Assembly (NCBI GenBank): GCA_035275625.1
Contig: DATEMK010000197.1
Span: 1 to 23,432 of the forward strand
Source of the DNA: DATEMK01 sp035275625
GTDB taxonomy: Bacteria > Bacteroidota > Bacteroidia > AKYH767-A > OLB10
Direction of reading: 5' to 3'
DNA length: 23,432 nucleotides
Positions 1 through 7,499 of the stretch are shown one piece after another (the stretch's first letter is position 1; each line of letters starts with the position of its first letter). Below the pieces are notes generated by a model. It worked only from the letters and a program-made list of their open reading frames with translations. It was not told the DNA's origin and did not search any database. A program made the position numbers and the translations under genes.

Positions 1-25
1 TTTTTTAAATTCCGGCAATATTCTT

Positions 26-451
26 ATGCGAAAGATTAACAATGCTTTATTAGTGGATGGCGACCCTATGTCAAACATGGTCAATGAAGGGGTATTGCAC
101 ACGTCAAAATTCGCACACAAGGTGGGAAGTTATATGGATGCTGATGAAGCGCTCGATTATTTAAGAGGGCTCATAGAATCTGACATTACTAATTTTCCAA
201 ATGTTTTATTTCTTGACATCAATCTGCCGGAAATGGATGGATGGGAGTTTTTAGAACAGATGAATAAATTTCCTAAATTTATTTTAAGCAGGTGCAAAGT
301 ATTTATGCTCACTTCATCCGGTGAACAAAAAGACATTGAAAGATCGAAGCCTTATAAAATAGTGCATGATTTTGTTTCAAAGCCATTGACGGTTGATAAG
401 ATAAAAATTCTTTTTTCTCCGCAAGATGGTTCTCATAATAATTTTATATAA
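26..451 (+). CDS. Single-domain response regulator (CheY-like receiver)
   Basis: This is a 141-residue stand-alone receiver domain with no output domain, so it probably passes phosphate or acts by protein contact in the cytoplasm. The acidic pair D11/D13 (motif DGDP) and the phospho-acceptor D64 in LFLDINLPEMDGWEF are present. T96 and K119 (motif SKP) complete the conserved active site. The 13 residues after the SKP loop lie where helix alpha5 is expected. The reading frame stays open to the left edge, but the domain begins normally at the chosen ATG, so little or nothing is missing. No histidine kinase is visible nearby. Single-domain regulators of this kind are common in Bacteroidota; the partner cannot be inferred here. 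Confidence 0.88.
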   Translation: MRKINNALLVDGDPMSNMVNEGVLHTSKFAHKVGSYMDADEALDYLRGLIESDITNFPNVLFLDINLPEMDGWEFLEQMNKFPKFILSRCKVFMLTSSGEQKDIERSKPYKIVHDFVSKPLTVDKIKILFSPQDGSHNNFI

Positions 452-658
452 ACAGTCTTTCTGTTTTATCATTTCTTCTTTTATGAGGCAAATGAATGCA
501 GTAAAGTTTAATAGCGGGTGTTGATTTTTGCGGAAATGAAGAAGTGTGAATTATGTAACTTATTTTAAAAATTTCGTAAGAGTTTACCGGGAAACGATTT
601 CTACCTTTACGCGGAAACATCACTATTAAGAAGTTCATTTTTTAAATAAGAAAAGAAT

Positions 659-907
659 ATGAAAATTACTAAGATTCGGGATTTGTATTTGACATTTAAT
701 ATTCAGGCACGGGATAGTGATGCATGGTCACTCTATAACAGCCTGCCTGTTACCAAGCTTTTAACATGCAATTTACCGGCTAATTCCGGTGGTTTGGTGG
801 ATGCCACCTTTACGTCAGTAATTGGACTGGAAGAACTAAAAAAAATAATTCAACAGATGACAAATGGCTCTGCCATGATGGAATCCATTAAAATAGACAA
901 TGATTGA
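659..907 (+). CDS. Hypothetical small protein, 82 aa
   Basis: I do not recognise this family. The 82-residue product has no signal peptide, no membrane segment and one cysteine (C37). It mixes a beta-like N-terminal half with an amphipathic helical stretch (IGLEELKKIIQQM) near residues 55-67, which suggests a small alpha/beta fold. The leader before the ATG is A/T-rich, as is usual in this window. A weak -7-like TACCTTTA lies at 602-609, about 50 bases upstream, without a convincing -33 box. It is convergent with hpf. The gene is supported by an intact frame and plausible composition only. Confidence 0.55.
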   Translation: MKITKIRDLYLTFNIQARDSDAWSLYNSLPVTKLLTCNLPANSGGLVDATFTSVIGLEELKKIIQQMTNGSAMMESIKIDND

Positions 908-956
908 AGTTGAAAGGAAGTCTTTCGATCAGTCCTTTTTCAAACCTTAAACCAAT

Positions 957-1017
957 GCCACGAATTACACCAATTAACACGAATATTTTAATTAGAGTAA
1001 TTAGTGAAACTAATGGC
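957..1017. repeat. Imperfect long inverted repeat between two convergent genes
   Basis: The arms are about 957-984 and 990-1017. Both begin or end with GCCA/TGGC and pair at roughly 19 of 28 positions. The left arm is built from ACGAATT/ACACCAATT-like steps. It lies between the 3' ends of the 82-aa gene and hpf, so it could act as a weak two-way terminator. It could equally be a small dispersed repeat. Confidence 0.55.
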
Positions 1018-1020
1018 TCA

Positions 1021-1041
1021 TTAAACCTCAAACCTTAACCC
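1021..1041. repeat. Heptanucleotide tract, TTAAACC family (3 units)
   Basis: Three consecutive 7-base units, TTAAACC, TCAAACC and TTAACCC, lie just downstream of hpf. Two related AAACCTT-like units occur at 942-953. The reverse complement, GGTTTAA, recurs as a perfect tract at 19286-19310. Confidence 0.6.
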
Positions 1042-1045
1042 TTTT

Positions 1046-1348
1046 TCACATTCCCCTTCTCACCTTTTCCTTATGCTTGGTGATCTGCTTGCGCAAAGCA
1101 TCCACAGCCGAATCCGTAGCTTCTTCAAAAGTGCGGCATCGTTCACTTGCAAAAAGCACCTTTCCGGGTGTTTGAATTTTAATTTCAGTAATTTTATTTT
1201 CGAAATCCTCCGATTTATCTATTTTTAAATAGACCTCGCCTCCCAGAATATCCTCGTAAAAATGTAAAAGCTTATCTACTTTTTCACGGATAAACTCAAG
1301 CAATTTCTGATCTGCAGTAAAATGGATAGATTGAATTTTCAGCTTCAT
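1046..1348 (-). CDS. hpf: Ribosome hibernation promoting factor (short HPF/RaiA type)
   Basis: The 100-residue protein has the beta-alpha-beta-beta-beta-alpha layout of the HPF/YfiA family. It starts MKLKIQSIHF, has a basic first helix (FIREKVDKLLHFY) and ends with a long amphipathic helix carrying lysines and arginines (ALRKQITKHKEKVRRG). By family knowledge it binds the decoding region of the 30S subunit and silences or dimerises ribosomes in stationary phase. It is the short form, without the C-terminal dimerisation domain of long HPF. It follows the recombinase gene by 18 bases on the same strand, in the rpsU-xerC-hpf order known from Bacteroidota, which supports co-transcription. Confidence 0.9.
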   Translation of the reverse strand: MKLKIQSIHFTADQKLLEFIREKVDKLLHFYEDILGGEVYLKIDKSEDFENKITEIKIQTPGKVLFASERCRTFEEATDSAVDALRKQITKHKEKVRRGM

Positions 1349-1366
1349 AAATGGTCTCCTTTCTTT

Positions 1367-2263
1367 TTAAGCTTTCGGATGAGCTTGTTTATAAATCTTT
1401 TTTAATTTACTGATGGTGTTGTGTGTGTAAACCTGTGTTGCCGCCAGGCTGGAATGGCCCAAAAGTTCTTTAATGGCATTAATATCAGCGCCATTATTAA
1501 GCATGTGTGTGGCAAAAGTATGGCGCAATACGTGGGGACTTTTCTTTTCGCTTGTTGTTACTGCACTTAAATGTTTCTTCACAATAAGAAAAACGTCTTT
1601 AGGATCAATTTGATTACAATCGCTGTCTAAAATTAAGAAATTATTTTCTTTATTGCAAGTTTTCAGAAAATTATTTTTTTCGATCATATATTTTTTAATC
1701 GAATTCACCAGCGAAGATGTGAGCGGAACAATGCGTTCTTTATTTCTTTTTCCCAGCACTTTTAATGTATCATTCCCAAAATCAACGGATGTATTTTTTA
1801 ACCCGATAAGTTCTGCCCTCCTGATGCCGGTTCCGTAAAGCATTTCAAGAATTAAGCGGTCGCGGACTCCTTCGTATCCCTCACCGAAATCAACATGTTT
1901 GAACAGCAAAGCCATACTTTCTAAGGAAATAAATTCAGGAAGGCGTTTTGGTATTTTGGGTGAAACAATTTTCAGCATCGGGTTTTGTTCTACTTCTTTT
2001 TCTTTTAACAAAAACCTGAAAAAAGATTTTAACGCAGAGATTTTCCTGTTCACCGATTTCGCGCTTGTTTTTACATCCATCAGGCTGACAATCCAGGAGC
2101 GGATGAAAAAATGAGTGATTTCTTTTACGTCAGAAACCTTATATTGAATGTCGAGGTAACCAAAAAATTGGGTCAAATCAGTTTTGTAAGCTGTAATGGT
2201 ATGAGCTGAAAATCTTTTTTCGAATTGCAGGTACTTTAAAAACCTGATTACAAGCATAATCAT
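1367..2263 (-). CDS. Tyrosine recombinase, XerC/XerD type
   Basis: The 298-residue product matches Xer recombinase length. It has an N-terminal SAM-like core-binding domain (about residues 3-90) and a C-terminal catalytic domain. The catalytic set is visible: R148 in GTGIRRAEL, K172 in GKRNKERIVP, H244 and R247 in PHVLRHTFATHML, H270 in LLGHSS and the nucleophile Y279 in QVYTH. It most likely resolves chromosome dimers at dif, and its place between rpsU and hpf is the usual housekeeping one, so it is not an integrase of a mobile element. XerC and XerD cannot be told apart with certainty; the context favours XerC. A second in-frame ATG two codons later (2257) is an alternative start. Confidence 0.92.
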   Translation of the reverse strand: MIMLVIRFLKYLQFEKRFSAHTITAYKTDLTQFFGYLDIQYKVSDVKEITHFFIRSWIVSLMDVKTSAKSVNRKISALKSFFRFLLKEKEVEQNPMLKIVSPKIPKRLPEFISLESMALLFKHVDFGEGYEGVRDRLILEMLYGTGIRRAELIGLKNTSVDFGNDTLKVLGKRNKERIVPLTSSLVNSIKKYMIEKNNFLKTCNKENNFLILDSDCNQIDPKDVFLIVKKHLSAVTTSEKKSPHVLRHTFATHMLNNGADINAIKELLGHSSLAATQVYTHNTISKLKKIYKQAHPKA

Positions 2264-2329
2264 CGGCTAAAACTGGTAGAAAGAAACTTCAAAAATAAAA
2301 ACTAAAAGTACAAATTAAATCAATCCGTT

Positions 2330-2364
2330 AAAACAAAATCCGCAGAAAAATTATTCCTGCGGAT
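2330..2364 (-). terminator. Intrinsic terminator after rpsU
   Basis: On the minus strand ATCCGCAG (2364-2357) pairs perfectly with CTGCGGAT (2345-2338) across an 11-base loop, followed by TTTGTTTT. It lies 26 bases past the rpsU stop and before the recombinase gene. It could end most rpsU transcripts and let some read through into xerC and hpf. Confidence 0.7.
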
Positions 2365-2389
2365 GAATCCTCGTATTTTTACGAAGGGC

Positions 2390-2584
2390 TTAAAGCAGCT
2401 CCTGCCCTTTTAAAGTATTGCGGTATCTTGCCTTTTTGACAATGGTTCTGCGGGTGATAGAAGGTTTTTCAAAAGCCTGGCGGGTTCTCAATTCTTTTAC
2501 CACACCGGTTTTTTCAAACTTTTTCTTGAATTTCTTCAACGCCTTGTCAATCGGTTCGTTGTCTTTAATAGGAATAATGATCAT
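2390..2584 (-). CDS. rpsU: 30S ribosomal protein bS21
   Basis: The 64-residue basic protein has the bS21 pattern: a short beta start (MIIIPIKDNEPIDKALKKF), a long lysine-rich helix (KKKFEKTGVVKELRTR) and a second basic helix (SITRRTIVKKARYRN). In Bacteroidota bS21 helps hold the 16S anti-Shine-Dalgarno tail, which fits the scarcity of Shine-Dalgarno sites in this window. It is the first gene of the rpsU-xerC-hpf group and has its own strong promoter (2608-2638) and a terminator just after it. Confidence 0.95.
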   Translation of the reverse strand: MIIIPIKDNEPIDKALKKFKKKFEKTGVVKELRTRQAFEKPSITRRTIVKKARYRNTLKGQELL

Positions 2585-2607
2585 TTTTGATATTTTATTT
2601 GGGAGCG

Positions 2608-2638
2608 CAAACCTACATGATTTTTTTCACATGACAAA
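2608..2638 (-). promoter_or_regulatory. Bacteroidota-type promoter for rpsU
   Basis: On the minus strand TTTG (2638-2635) is followed, after 19 bases, by TAGGTTTG (2615-2608). This is a close match to the Bacteroidota sigma consensus TTTG-N19-21-TAnnTTTG. Transcription would start near 2601, about 17 bases before the rpsU ATG. Confidence 0.75.
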
Positions 2639-2762
2639 ATACCCGGAGAAAAAAATCTGTATGGTTCATTCCGGCCTTATTAGTATTTAAATAATGGCCG
2701 GAATAAATATATAAAAAGTTTTATCACTTTCGTGGAGCGATAGATTTTATTTTATAAAGGGG

Positions 2763-3431
2763 ATGTCCATTCTGAAGTTCTTAAAACCATTGATAAATAA
2801 AACCATCCGGCCGATGGTAAAGGCCTGGTTGTCCGAGGACAGGGAATACGGGTACAAAGACGTTCGCATTACAGTTCTAAAAGGCGTTTTTCATCCCGGC
2901 TTATTTTTCAGCACCAGGATCCTTCTGGGTTATCTTCAGCAATTTGATTTAATCGGTAAAACATTTTTAGAATTAGGAGCCGGAAGCGGATTGATTGCCA
3001 TTTATGCAGCCAAAAAAAGGGCACGGGTAACGGCATCTGACATAAGCGGATTATCAGTCAAAAATGTTAAGTTAAATTCGGATAAAAATAATGTCAGCAT
3101 TCAAATCATTCATTCCAACCTGTTTGAAAAAATCCCGCAAACAAAATTTGACTTTATTCTCCTCAATCCGCCTTACTATAAAAAGCAGCCCAATACAGAA
3201 AGTGAGTTTGCCTGGTACTGCGGAGAGCATTCAGAATATTTTCAAAAATTATTTAATGAATTATCAAAGCATATTCACCTGGAATCTAAGGTAATAATGG
3301 TTTTATCTGATGAATGCGACAGGGACGAAATAAATGCCATTGCACAGAAAAATAATTTTCAGATAATACTGAAAAAAAAATATTTCCGGCTGTGGGAAAT
3401 GAATTATGTTTATGAAATTGTGGTGGCATAA
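2763..3431 (+). CDS. Class I SAM-dependent methyltransferase with NPPY motif (PrmC/HemK-like)
   Basis: The 222-residue protein has the SAM-binding motif I LELGAGSG (residues 69-76), an acidic residue after strand 2 (ASDIS, D93) and the catalytic NPPY motif at residues 135-138. NPPY marks enzymes that methylate planar nitrogens, such as glutamine N5 or adenine N6. The segment HPGLFFSTRILL just before motif I resembles the substrate-side motif of PrmC-like enzymes. It is shorter than PrmC and lacks its N-terminal helical domain, so the substrate is unclear. It stands alone between the divergent rpsU operon and the next cluster. Confidence 0.8.
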   Translation: MSILKFLKPLINKTIRPMVKAWLSEDREYGYKDVRITVLKGVFHPGLFFSTRILLGYLQQFDLIGKTFLELGAGSGLIAIYAAKKRARVTASDISGLSVKNVKLNSDKNNVSIQIIHSNLFEKIPQTKFDFILLNPPYYKKQPNTESEFAWYCGEHSEYFQKLFNELSKHIHLESKVIMVLSDECDRDEINAIAQKNNFQIILKKKYFRLWEMNYVYEIVVA

Positions 3432-3443
3432 TTTTTTTATTCT

Positions 3444-3475
3444 CTGGTATTTAAACCAGTTTAAACTGTTTTTAT
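3444..3475 (+). terminator. Possible terminator after the NPPY methyltransferase
   Basis: CTGGT (3444-3448) pairs with ACCAG (3455-3459). An overlapping perfect palindrome CAGTTTAAACTG (3457-3468) is followed at once by TTTTTATT. The stems are short and AT-rich, so this is a moderate call. Confidence 0.35.
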
Positions 3476-3518
3476 TCCTGTTCAATGCCCTGAAAATTTT
3501 TTAAAACATTAATATGAG

Positions 3519-3526
3519 TAATTTTG
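3519..3526 (+). promoter_or_regulatory. Candidate -7 box for the 3534-9759 cluster
   Basis: TAATTTTG fits TAnnTTTG exactly and ends 7 bases before the ATG at 3534. No clear TTG is found at the usual -33 distance. If active, the mRNA would have almost no leader. Confidence 0.35.
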
Positions 3527-3533
3527 AAAAGCT

Positions 3534-4568
3534 ATGAGGAATGAAAAACCGGTAATTGCTGCTTCTGATAAGCAGAATTTTAGTGAATCAGAGTACGGAA
3601 TATTAAACACACTCCTTTATTTTGATATTTTTAAATATCCTCTCACGAAGGAGGAAATAGAGAAATATTGCCATTCTAAAACTTATTCCTCAAATGAGAT
3701 AAATGAAGGATTGGATGTACTGGTCTCTAAAAAATTTATTAAATACTCCAGCGGGTTTTATTTTGTGAATGATGACTATTCAATTGTGGAAAGAAGAATT
3801 AACGGGAATCTTTTGGCAGAAAAATTTAATTCAATCGCAAAAAAATATTCACGGATCATTTCAAAATTTCCGTTTGTAAGAGCAGTATTTATTTCCGGTT
3901 CCCTGTCAAAAGGATATATGGACAAAGAATCGGATATTGATTATTTTATCATTACTGCCCCGGGAAGGTTGTGGTTAAGCAGAACGCTGCTGGTATTATT
4001 TAAAAAAATATTCCTGCTTAATTCACATAAATACTTTTGTGTAAACTATTTTATTGATGAAAACAACCTCGAAATCCCGGATAAAAATATTTTCACTGCA
4101 ATGGAACTGGTGACCTTAGTTCCCATGATAAATGATGGATTATTTAAAAAATTCCTCGGGGCAAATACATGGACAGGCAATTTTTTTCCTAATGTTGATT
4201 CATTAAAAAATAAAATAAAAGAGAAAAAAAGAAATTTCCCCGGGAAGAGTCCTTCGGACAGTTTCAAATTTTATTCAGAAAAAATTTTTAGCGGATCCAT
4301 CGGCAATAAGCTGGATGATTTTTGTTTAAAAATAACCCTGAAATTCTGGAAGAAAAAATTTCTTCACTTCAGCGAAGAGGATTTTAAGAATGCATTGCGT
4401 TCTAAAAAAGATGTGTCAAAACATCATCCCAATAAATTCCAGGAAAAAGTTCTTGGTTTATATGTGGAGAAAATAAATCAGTTCGAAAAAAAACATCTTG
4501 TTTCGCTTTCTCCGAAGGAGACCATTCCGGCACTTTTGAATGAGGTGAATACCTCTTTATTCCAATGA
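3534..4568 (+). CDS. Nucleotidyltransferase-fold protein with N-terminal winged-helix-like domain
   Basis: The 344-residue product has the minimal nucleotidyltransferase signature GS-x10-DxD: G122, S123, D134 and D136 in a segment running from FISGSLSKGYM to SDIDYFI. Residues about 20-78 (LNTLLYFDIFKYPLTKEEIEKYC and onward) look like a winged-helix domain. The C-terminal half is rich in lysine and aromatic residues and is not recognised. The family transfers nucleotides or nucleotidyl groups, but the acceptor is unknown here. The TGA stop overlaps the ATG of the radical SAM gene (ATGA), so translation is likely coupled. Two small TCCGAAGGA-core palindromes lie inside the gene (4249-4259 and 4509-4521). 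Confidence 0.75.
   Translation: MRNEKPVIAASDKQNFSESEYGILNTLLYFDIFKYPLTKEEIEKYCHSKTYSSNEINEGLDVLVSKKFIKYSSGFYFVNDDYSIVERRINGNLLAEKFNSIAKKYSRIISKFPFVRAVFISGSLSKGYMDKESDIDYFIITAPGRLWLSRTLLVLFKKIFLLNSHKYFCVNYFIDENNLEIPDKNIFTAMELVTLVPMINDGLFKKFLGANTWTGNFFPNVDSLKNKIKEKKRNFPGKSPSDSFKFYSEKIFSGSIGNKLDDFCLKITLKFWKKKFLHFSEEDFKNALRSKKDVSKHHPNKFQEKVLGLYVEKINQFEKKHLVSLSPKETIPALLNEVNTSLFQ
4509..4521. repeat. Small palindrome TCTCC-GAA-GGAGA inside a coding region
   Basis: This is a perfect 5-bp stem with a GAA loop near the 3' end of the nucleotidyltransferase gene. A related sequence, GTCCTTCGGAC at 4249-4259 in the same gene, carries the same TCCGAAGGA core on the other strand. Confidence 0.45.
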
Positions 4569-6028
4569 GAATTCTTTTTACACATTCCTACTTTCTGCGG
4601 TTTGACCTCAAGCAGTGGAAACAGCAGCAGCCCTATCCTCCGTTAGGAACTGTACAGGCTGCAGCTGTTCTGCGTGAAAACGGATACGAAGTTTTTCTTC
4701 ACGATGTGATGTTTGAAAAAAATGCTGAAAGCCTAATTGATCCGTTGCAAAAAATCAAGCCGGATGTGCTGGTGATTTATGATGATGGGTTCAATTATCT
4801 TACTAAAATGTGTCTCACCAATATGCGCAAAGCTGCTTTTGAAATGAGCAAATCAGCGAAAGCGTCCGGTTGTAAAGTGATTGTTTGCAGTTCTGATTCG
4901 ACAGATCATTATGAAGAGTATTTGAATCACCATGCTGACTTCGTTATACAAGGAGAAGGAGAAATTTCTTTACTTCATTTAATTAAAGCCCTGGATGAAA
5001 ACGAAGGTGGTTTCCACAAAACAGACGGGATTATTTTCAAAGAAAAAAATAAAGCCGTTGTAAACCCTAAAAGAAAAGTCCTGAGTGATCCTGATCATCT
5101 TCCTCTCCCGGCATGGGATTTAATCAACATCCTTCCTTACAAAGAAGCCTGGCAAAAAAGCTCCGGATATTTTTCAATCAACATGAATACAACACGCGGT
5201 TGCCCTTTTCATTGCAACTGGTGCGCAAAACCTATTTACGGAAACCGCTACAATTCCCGTTCACCCGAACATGTCATCAGGGAAATAAAAGTATTGAAAG
5301 AAAAATTTGATTTTGACCATATTTGGTTTTGCGATGATATTTTCGGGTTAACACCCAGTTGGGTAAATCATTTTGCAGATTTAATCAAGAAAGAAAAAAT
5401 AAAAATCCGGTTTAAAATTCAATCCCGCGTTGATTTGCTTTTGCAGGAAAATAATATTGCTGCTCTTGCCGGTGCCGGCTGCGAAACGGTTTGGGTAGGA
5501 GCGGAAAGCGGTTCGCAGAAAATTCTAAATGCCATGGAAAAAGGCATTACGGTTGAACAAATTTATGAATCCACGCGGCTGCTTAAAAAACATAACATCC
5601 ATCCTTCATTCTTCCTGCAGTTCGGTTATCCCGGAGAAACCAGGGAAGATATTGATGCAACAATAAAAATGGTGATGGAGCTTTTACCGCATGATATAGG
5701 AGTGAGCGTATCCTATCCGTTACCCGGAACAAAATTTTATGAAAATGTAAAAGAACAGTTGAAAGAAAAATCAAACTGGACGGATTCCGATGAACTGGCT
5801 TTAATGTTTAAAAATACCTATCCATCTCAATTTTACAAAGAGCTGCATCGCTTTATCCATAAGAGTTATCGCACAAGACAAGGCATGGAAGAATTGAAAA
5901 ATATTTTTGTGAATCCTGCAAAAATGTCTATCTTGTCATTGAAAAGAATAGCCGCATTGCCATTTCATTTCACAGGCAAATATGTTCAACAGTTAAAAAT
6001 GCAGGAACATGAAAAAGCTTTACACTAA
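4565..6028 (+). CDS. B12-binding-type radical SAM enzyme (first copy)
   Basis: The 487-residue protein has an N-terminal Rossmann-like cobalamin-binding-type domain (residues 1-140, with PPLGTVQAAAVLRENGYEV and IQGEGE). A radical SAM core follows, with the [4Fe-4S] motif C213-x3-C217-x2-C220 in TTRGCPFHCNWC. Further core motifs are WVGAESGSQKILNAM and FGYPGET. The C-terminal region (about 410-487) is basic and not recognised. Proteins of this architecture (BchE-like class) do methylations, ring closures or other radical chemistry; the substrate is unknown. No DxHxxG cobalamin-ligand motif is obvious, as in several members. It is coupled by ATGA to the gene before and overlaps the T9SS gene after it by 20 bases. 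Confidence 0.85.
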   Translation: MRILFTHSYFLRFDLKQWKQQQPYPPLGTVQAAAVLRENGYEVFLHDVMFEKNAESLIDPLQKIKPDVLVIYDDGFNYLTKMCLTNMRKAAFEMSKSAKASGCKVIVCSSDSTDHYEEYLNHHADFVIQGEGEISLLHLIKALDENEGGFHKTDGIIFKEKNKAVVNPKRKVLSDPDHLPLPAWDLINILPYKEAWQKSSGYFSINMNTTRGCPFHCNWCAKPIYGNRYNSRSPEHVIREIKVLKEKFDFDHIWFCDDIFGLTPSWVNHFADLIKKEKIKIRFKIQSRVDLLLQENNIAALAGAGCETVWVGAESGSQKILNAMEKGITVEQIYESTRLLKKHNIHPSFFLQFGYPGETREDIDATIKMVMELLPHDIGVSVSYPLPGTKFYENVKEQLKEKSNWTDSDELALMFKNTYPSQFYKELHRFIHKSYRTRQGMEELKNIFVNPAKMSILSLKRIAALPFHFTGKYVQQLKMQEHEKALH

Positions 6029-7499
6029 TTGCTGCTCAGTTTTTCTTTTACTTTTTGTTTCAAATTTTTCTTTTTCCCAAAACTGGCAGCCATTGAGCAT
6101 AGGATGGAAATATAATTACAAGCTCGATAACTTAAACGTGGTTGCTAATACTGTTTGGATTGATTCATCCAATGTAATGGGCAGTGATTCTATTTTTTAT
6201 TTGAACAGAATTGTTATGCATTGTGATACTTGCACTGCTGCACTTGGCGGGTCTAATCCATGTGATTCATGCTATGCACTAAAAAACCAGCCGCACTTTT
6301 TGCAAAGGGAAGTTTTAAAACTTGCTGACGGAAATTTTTATTTTAATGATACTTCAAAAATTGTTTTGAATTCATTTGCGGCATTGAATGATACATGGCT
6401 GTTTGATTCGGTTGCAAACATTACTGCGCAAATTATTTCAACAGCGCTCAGCACGGTTTTCGGAATTAATGACTCGGTAAAAACAATTTTACTTTCATCC
6501 GGAGATACCATTAATTTTTCCAAAAATTATGGCATACTTCAATTTCCGAACTTGTATGGGCAAAATTCTTATTATCGTTTAGCAGGCATTGAAGGACCAA
6601 ATCTTGGCGAACAGGTTCCGGGGTTCCGGCAAATTTTTGACTTTAATGTGGGAGATATTTTTCATTATGTTGGTGAATATATAGATGGTTCAGCTATGCC
6701 TCCTGTTCAAATTTATTATGACAAACAATATACAATAGCAGCTAAAAATATTTACAACGATTCTTTATCTTATAACTACCAGGGATTAATTTGGGGTTAT
6801 AATTTTGGAGTCGGGTATTTTAGCTCACCATTGAACTTAAACGTTATGCTTTATGATTCTGCGGAACATTTTTCGAACTCATTTAACACTCAGTTCCTGA
6901 ATACAAATTCAAGATTAATGGGAAATTTTGGTGAACATTTATTTTATTTTGATTCTATTTATGATTTTACACAATTTTCAATGGACAGCAATGGTATATT
7001 CACCAAGTCATTTGGAAATGAAAATTTCTCATTTAATAATTTCACCCTGGTGAATCCACAGGAGGATTTGTTAAATACGGTGGATATTTTTACTGTTAAT
7101 TGGTGGCTATGGTCGTCCTATTTGAAATATAAAACCGGTTTGGGTCAAACAGATTATGGATATGGTTACTTTGAACATACAGGTGAGGAACATTTAGTTG
7201 GCTATGTAAAAAACGGAGATACTACGGGAGTTATTTCAAGCATGAATCCGATTTTTGATCCTATTCCTTTTTTCTCTGTTTATCCGAATCCTGCTTCCGA
7301 ATTAATCAATGTACATTTTATGGATGGTGATGCCGGAAAAATATGGCTGACGGATATGACGGGAAAAAAAATTTTTGAAAAGAATTTTAATTCGCATTTG
7401 CAAATTGATACCAGGAGTTTTGCTTCGGGAATTTATATTCTCTCTGTTAACAGTAAACAAATGAATGTAAAACGCAAAATTGTCATTTCAAAAGAATGA
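6009..7499 (+). CDS. Secreted T9SS type A sorting-domain protein
   Basis: The 496-residue product starts with a signal peptide (MKKLYTNCCSVFLLLFVSNF, cleavage expected near SFSQ-NW, residues 21-26). It ends with a T9SS C-terminal domain: FSVYPNPASELINVHF, then WLTDMTGKKIFEKNF, then SFASGIYILSVN and a basic tail. It should cross the outer membrane by the type IX system and be released or surface-anchored. A cysteine block CDTC-x9-CDSC (C72, C75, C85, C88) could bind a metal or form disulfides. The middle region is beta-rich and unassigned. The start lies 20 bases inside the upstream radical SAM gene, and the stop overlaps the next ATG (ATGA). A secreted protein embedded in an enzyme operon is unusual. 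Confidence 0.88.
   Translation: MKKLYTNCCSVFLLLFVSNFSFSQNWQPLSIGWKYNYKLDNLNVVANTVWIDSSNVMGSDSIFYLNRIVMHCDTCTAALGGSNPCDSCYALKNQPHFLQREVLKLADGNFYFNDTSKIVLNSFAALNDTWLFDSVANITAQIISTALSTVFGINDSVKTILLSSGDTINFSKNYGILQFPNLYGQNSYYRLAGIEGPNLGEQVPGFRQIFDFNVGDIFHYVGEYIDGSAMPPVQIYYDKQYTIAAKNIYNDSLSYNYQGLIWGYNFGVGYFSSPLNLNVMLYDSAEHFSNSFNTQFLNTNSRLMGNFGEHLFYFDSIYDFTQFSMDSNGIFTKSFGNENFSFNNFTLVNPQEDLLNTVDIFTVNWWLWSSYLKYKTGLGQTDYGYGYFEHTGEEHLVGYVKNGDTTGVISSMNPIFDPIPFFSVYPNPASELINVHFMDGDAGKIWLTDMTGKKIFEKNFNSHLQIDTRSFASGIYILSVNSKQMNVKRKIVISKE

Noticed and set aside
452..658. tRNA or small RNA gene in the 207-base gap after the response regulator
   Set aside because: No cloverleaf, CCA end or strong hairpin with a U-tail could be seen; only a weak promoter-like box at 602-609.
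1367..2263. The tyrosine recombinase as evidence for an integrated mobile element
   Set aside because: It sits in the conserved rpsU-xerC-hpf order with a full catalytic set and Xer length, and no attachment repeats or phage genes are near.
3432..3533. A cobalamin riboswitch before the B12-type radical SAM cluster
   Set aside because: The 102-base gap is AT-rich with only small hairpins and no B12-box-like conserved segment; it is also too short for such a riboswitch.
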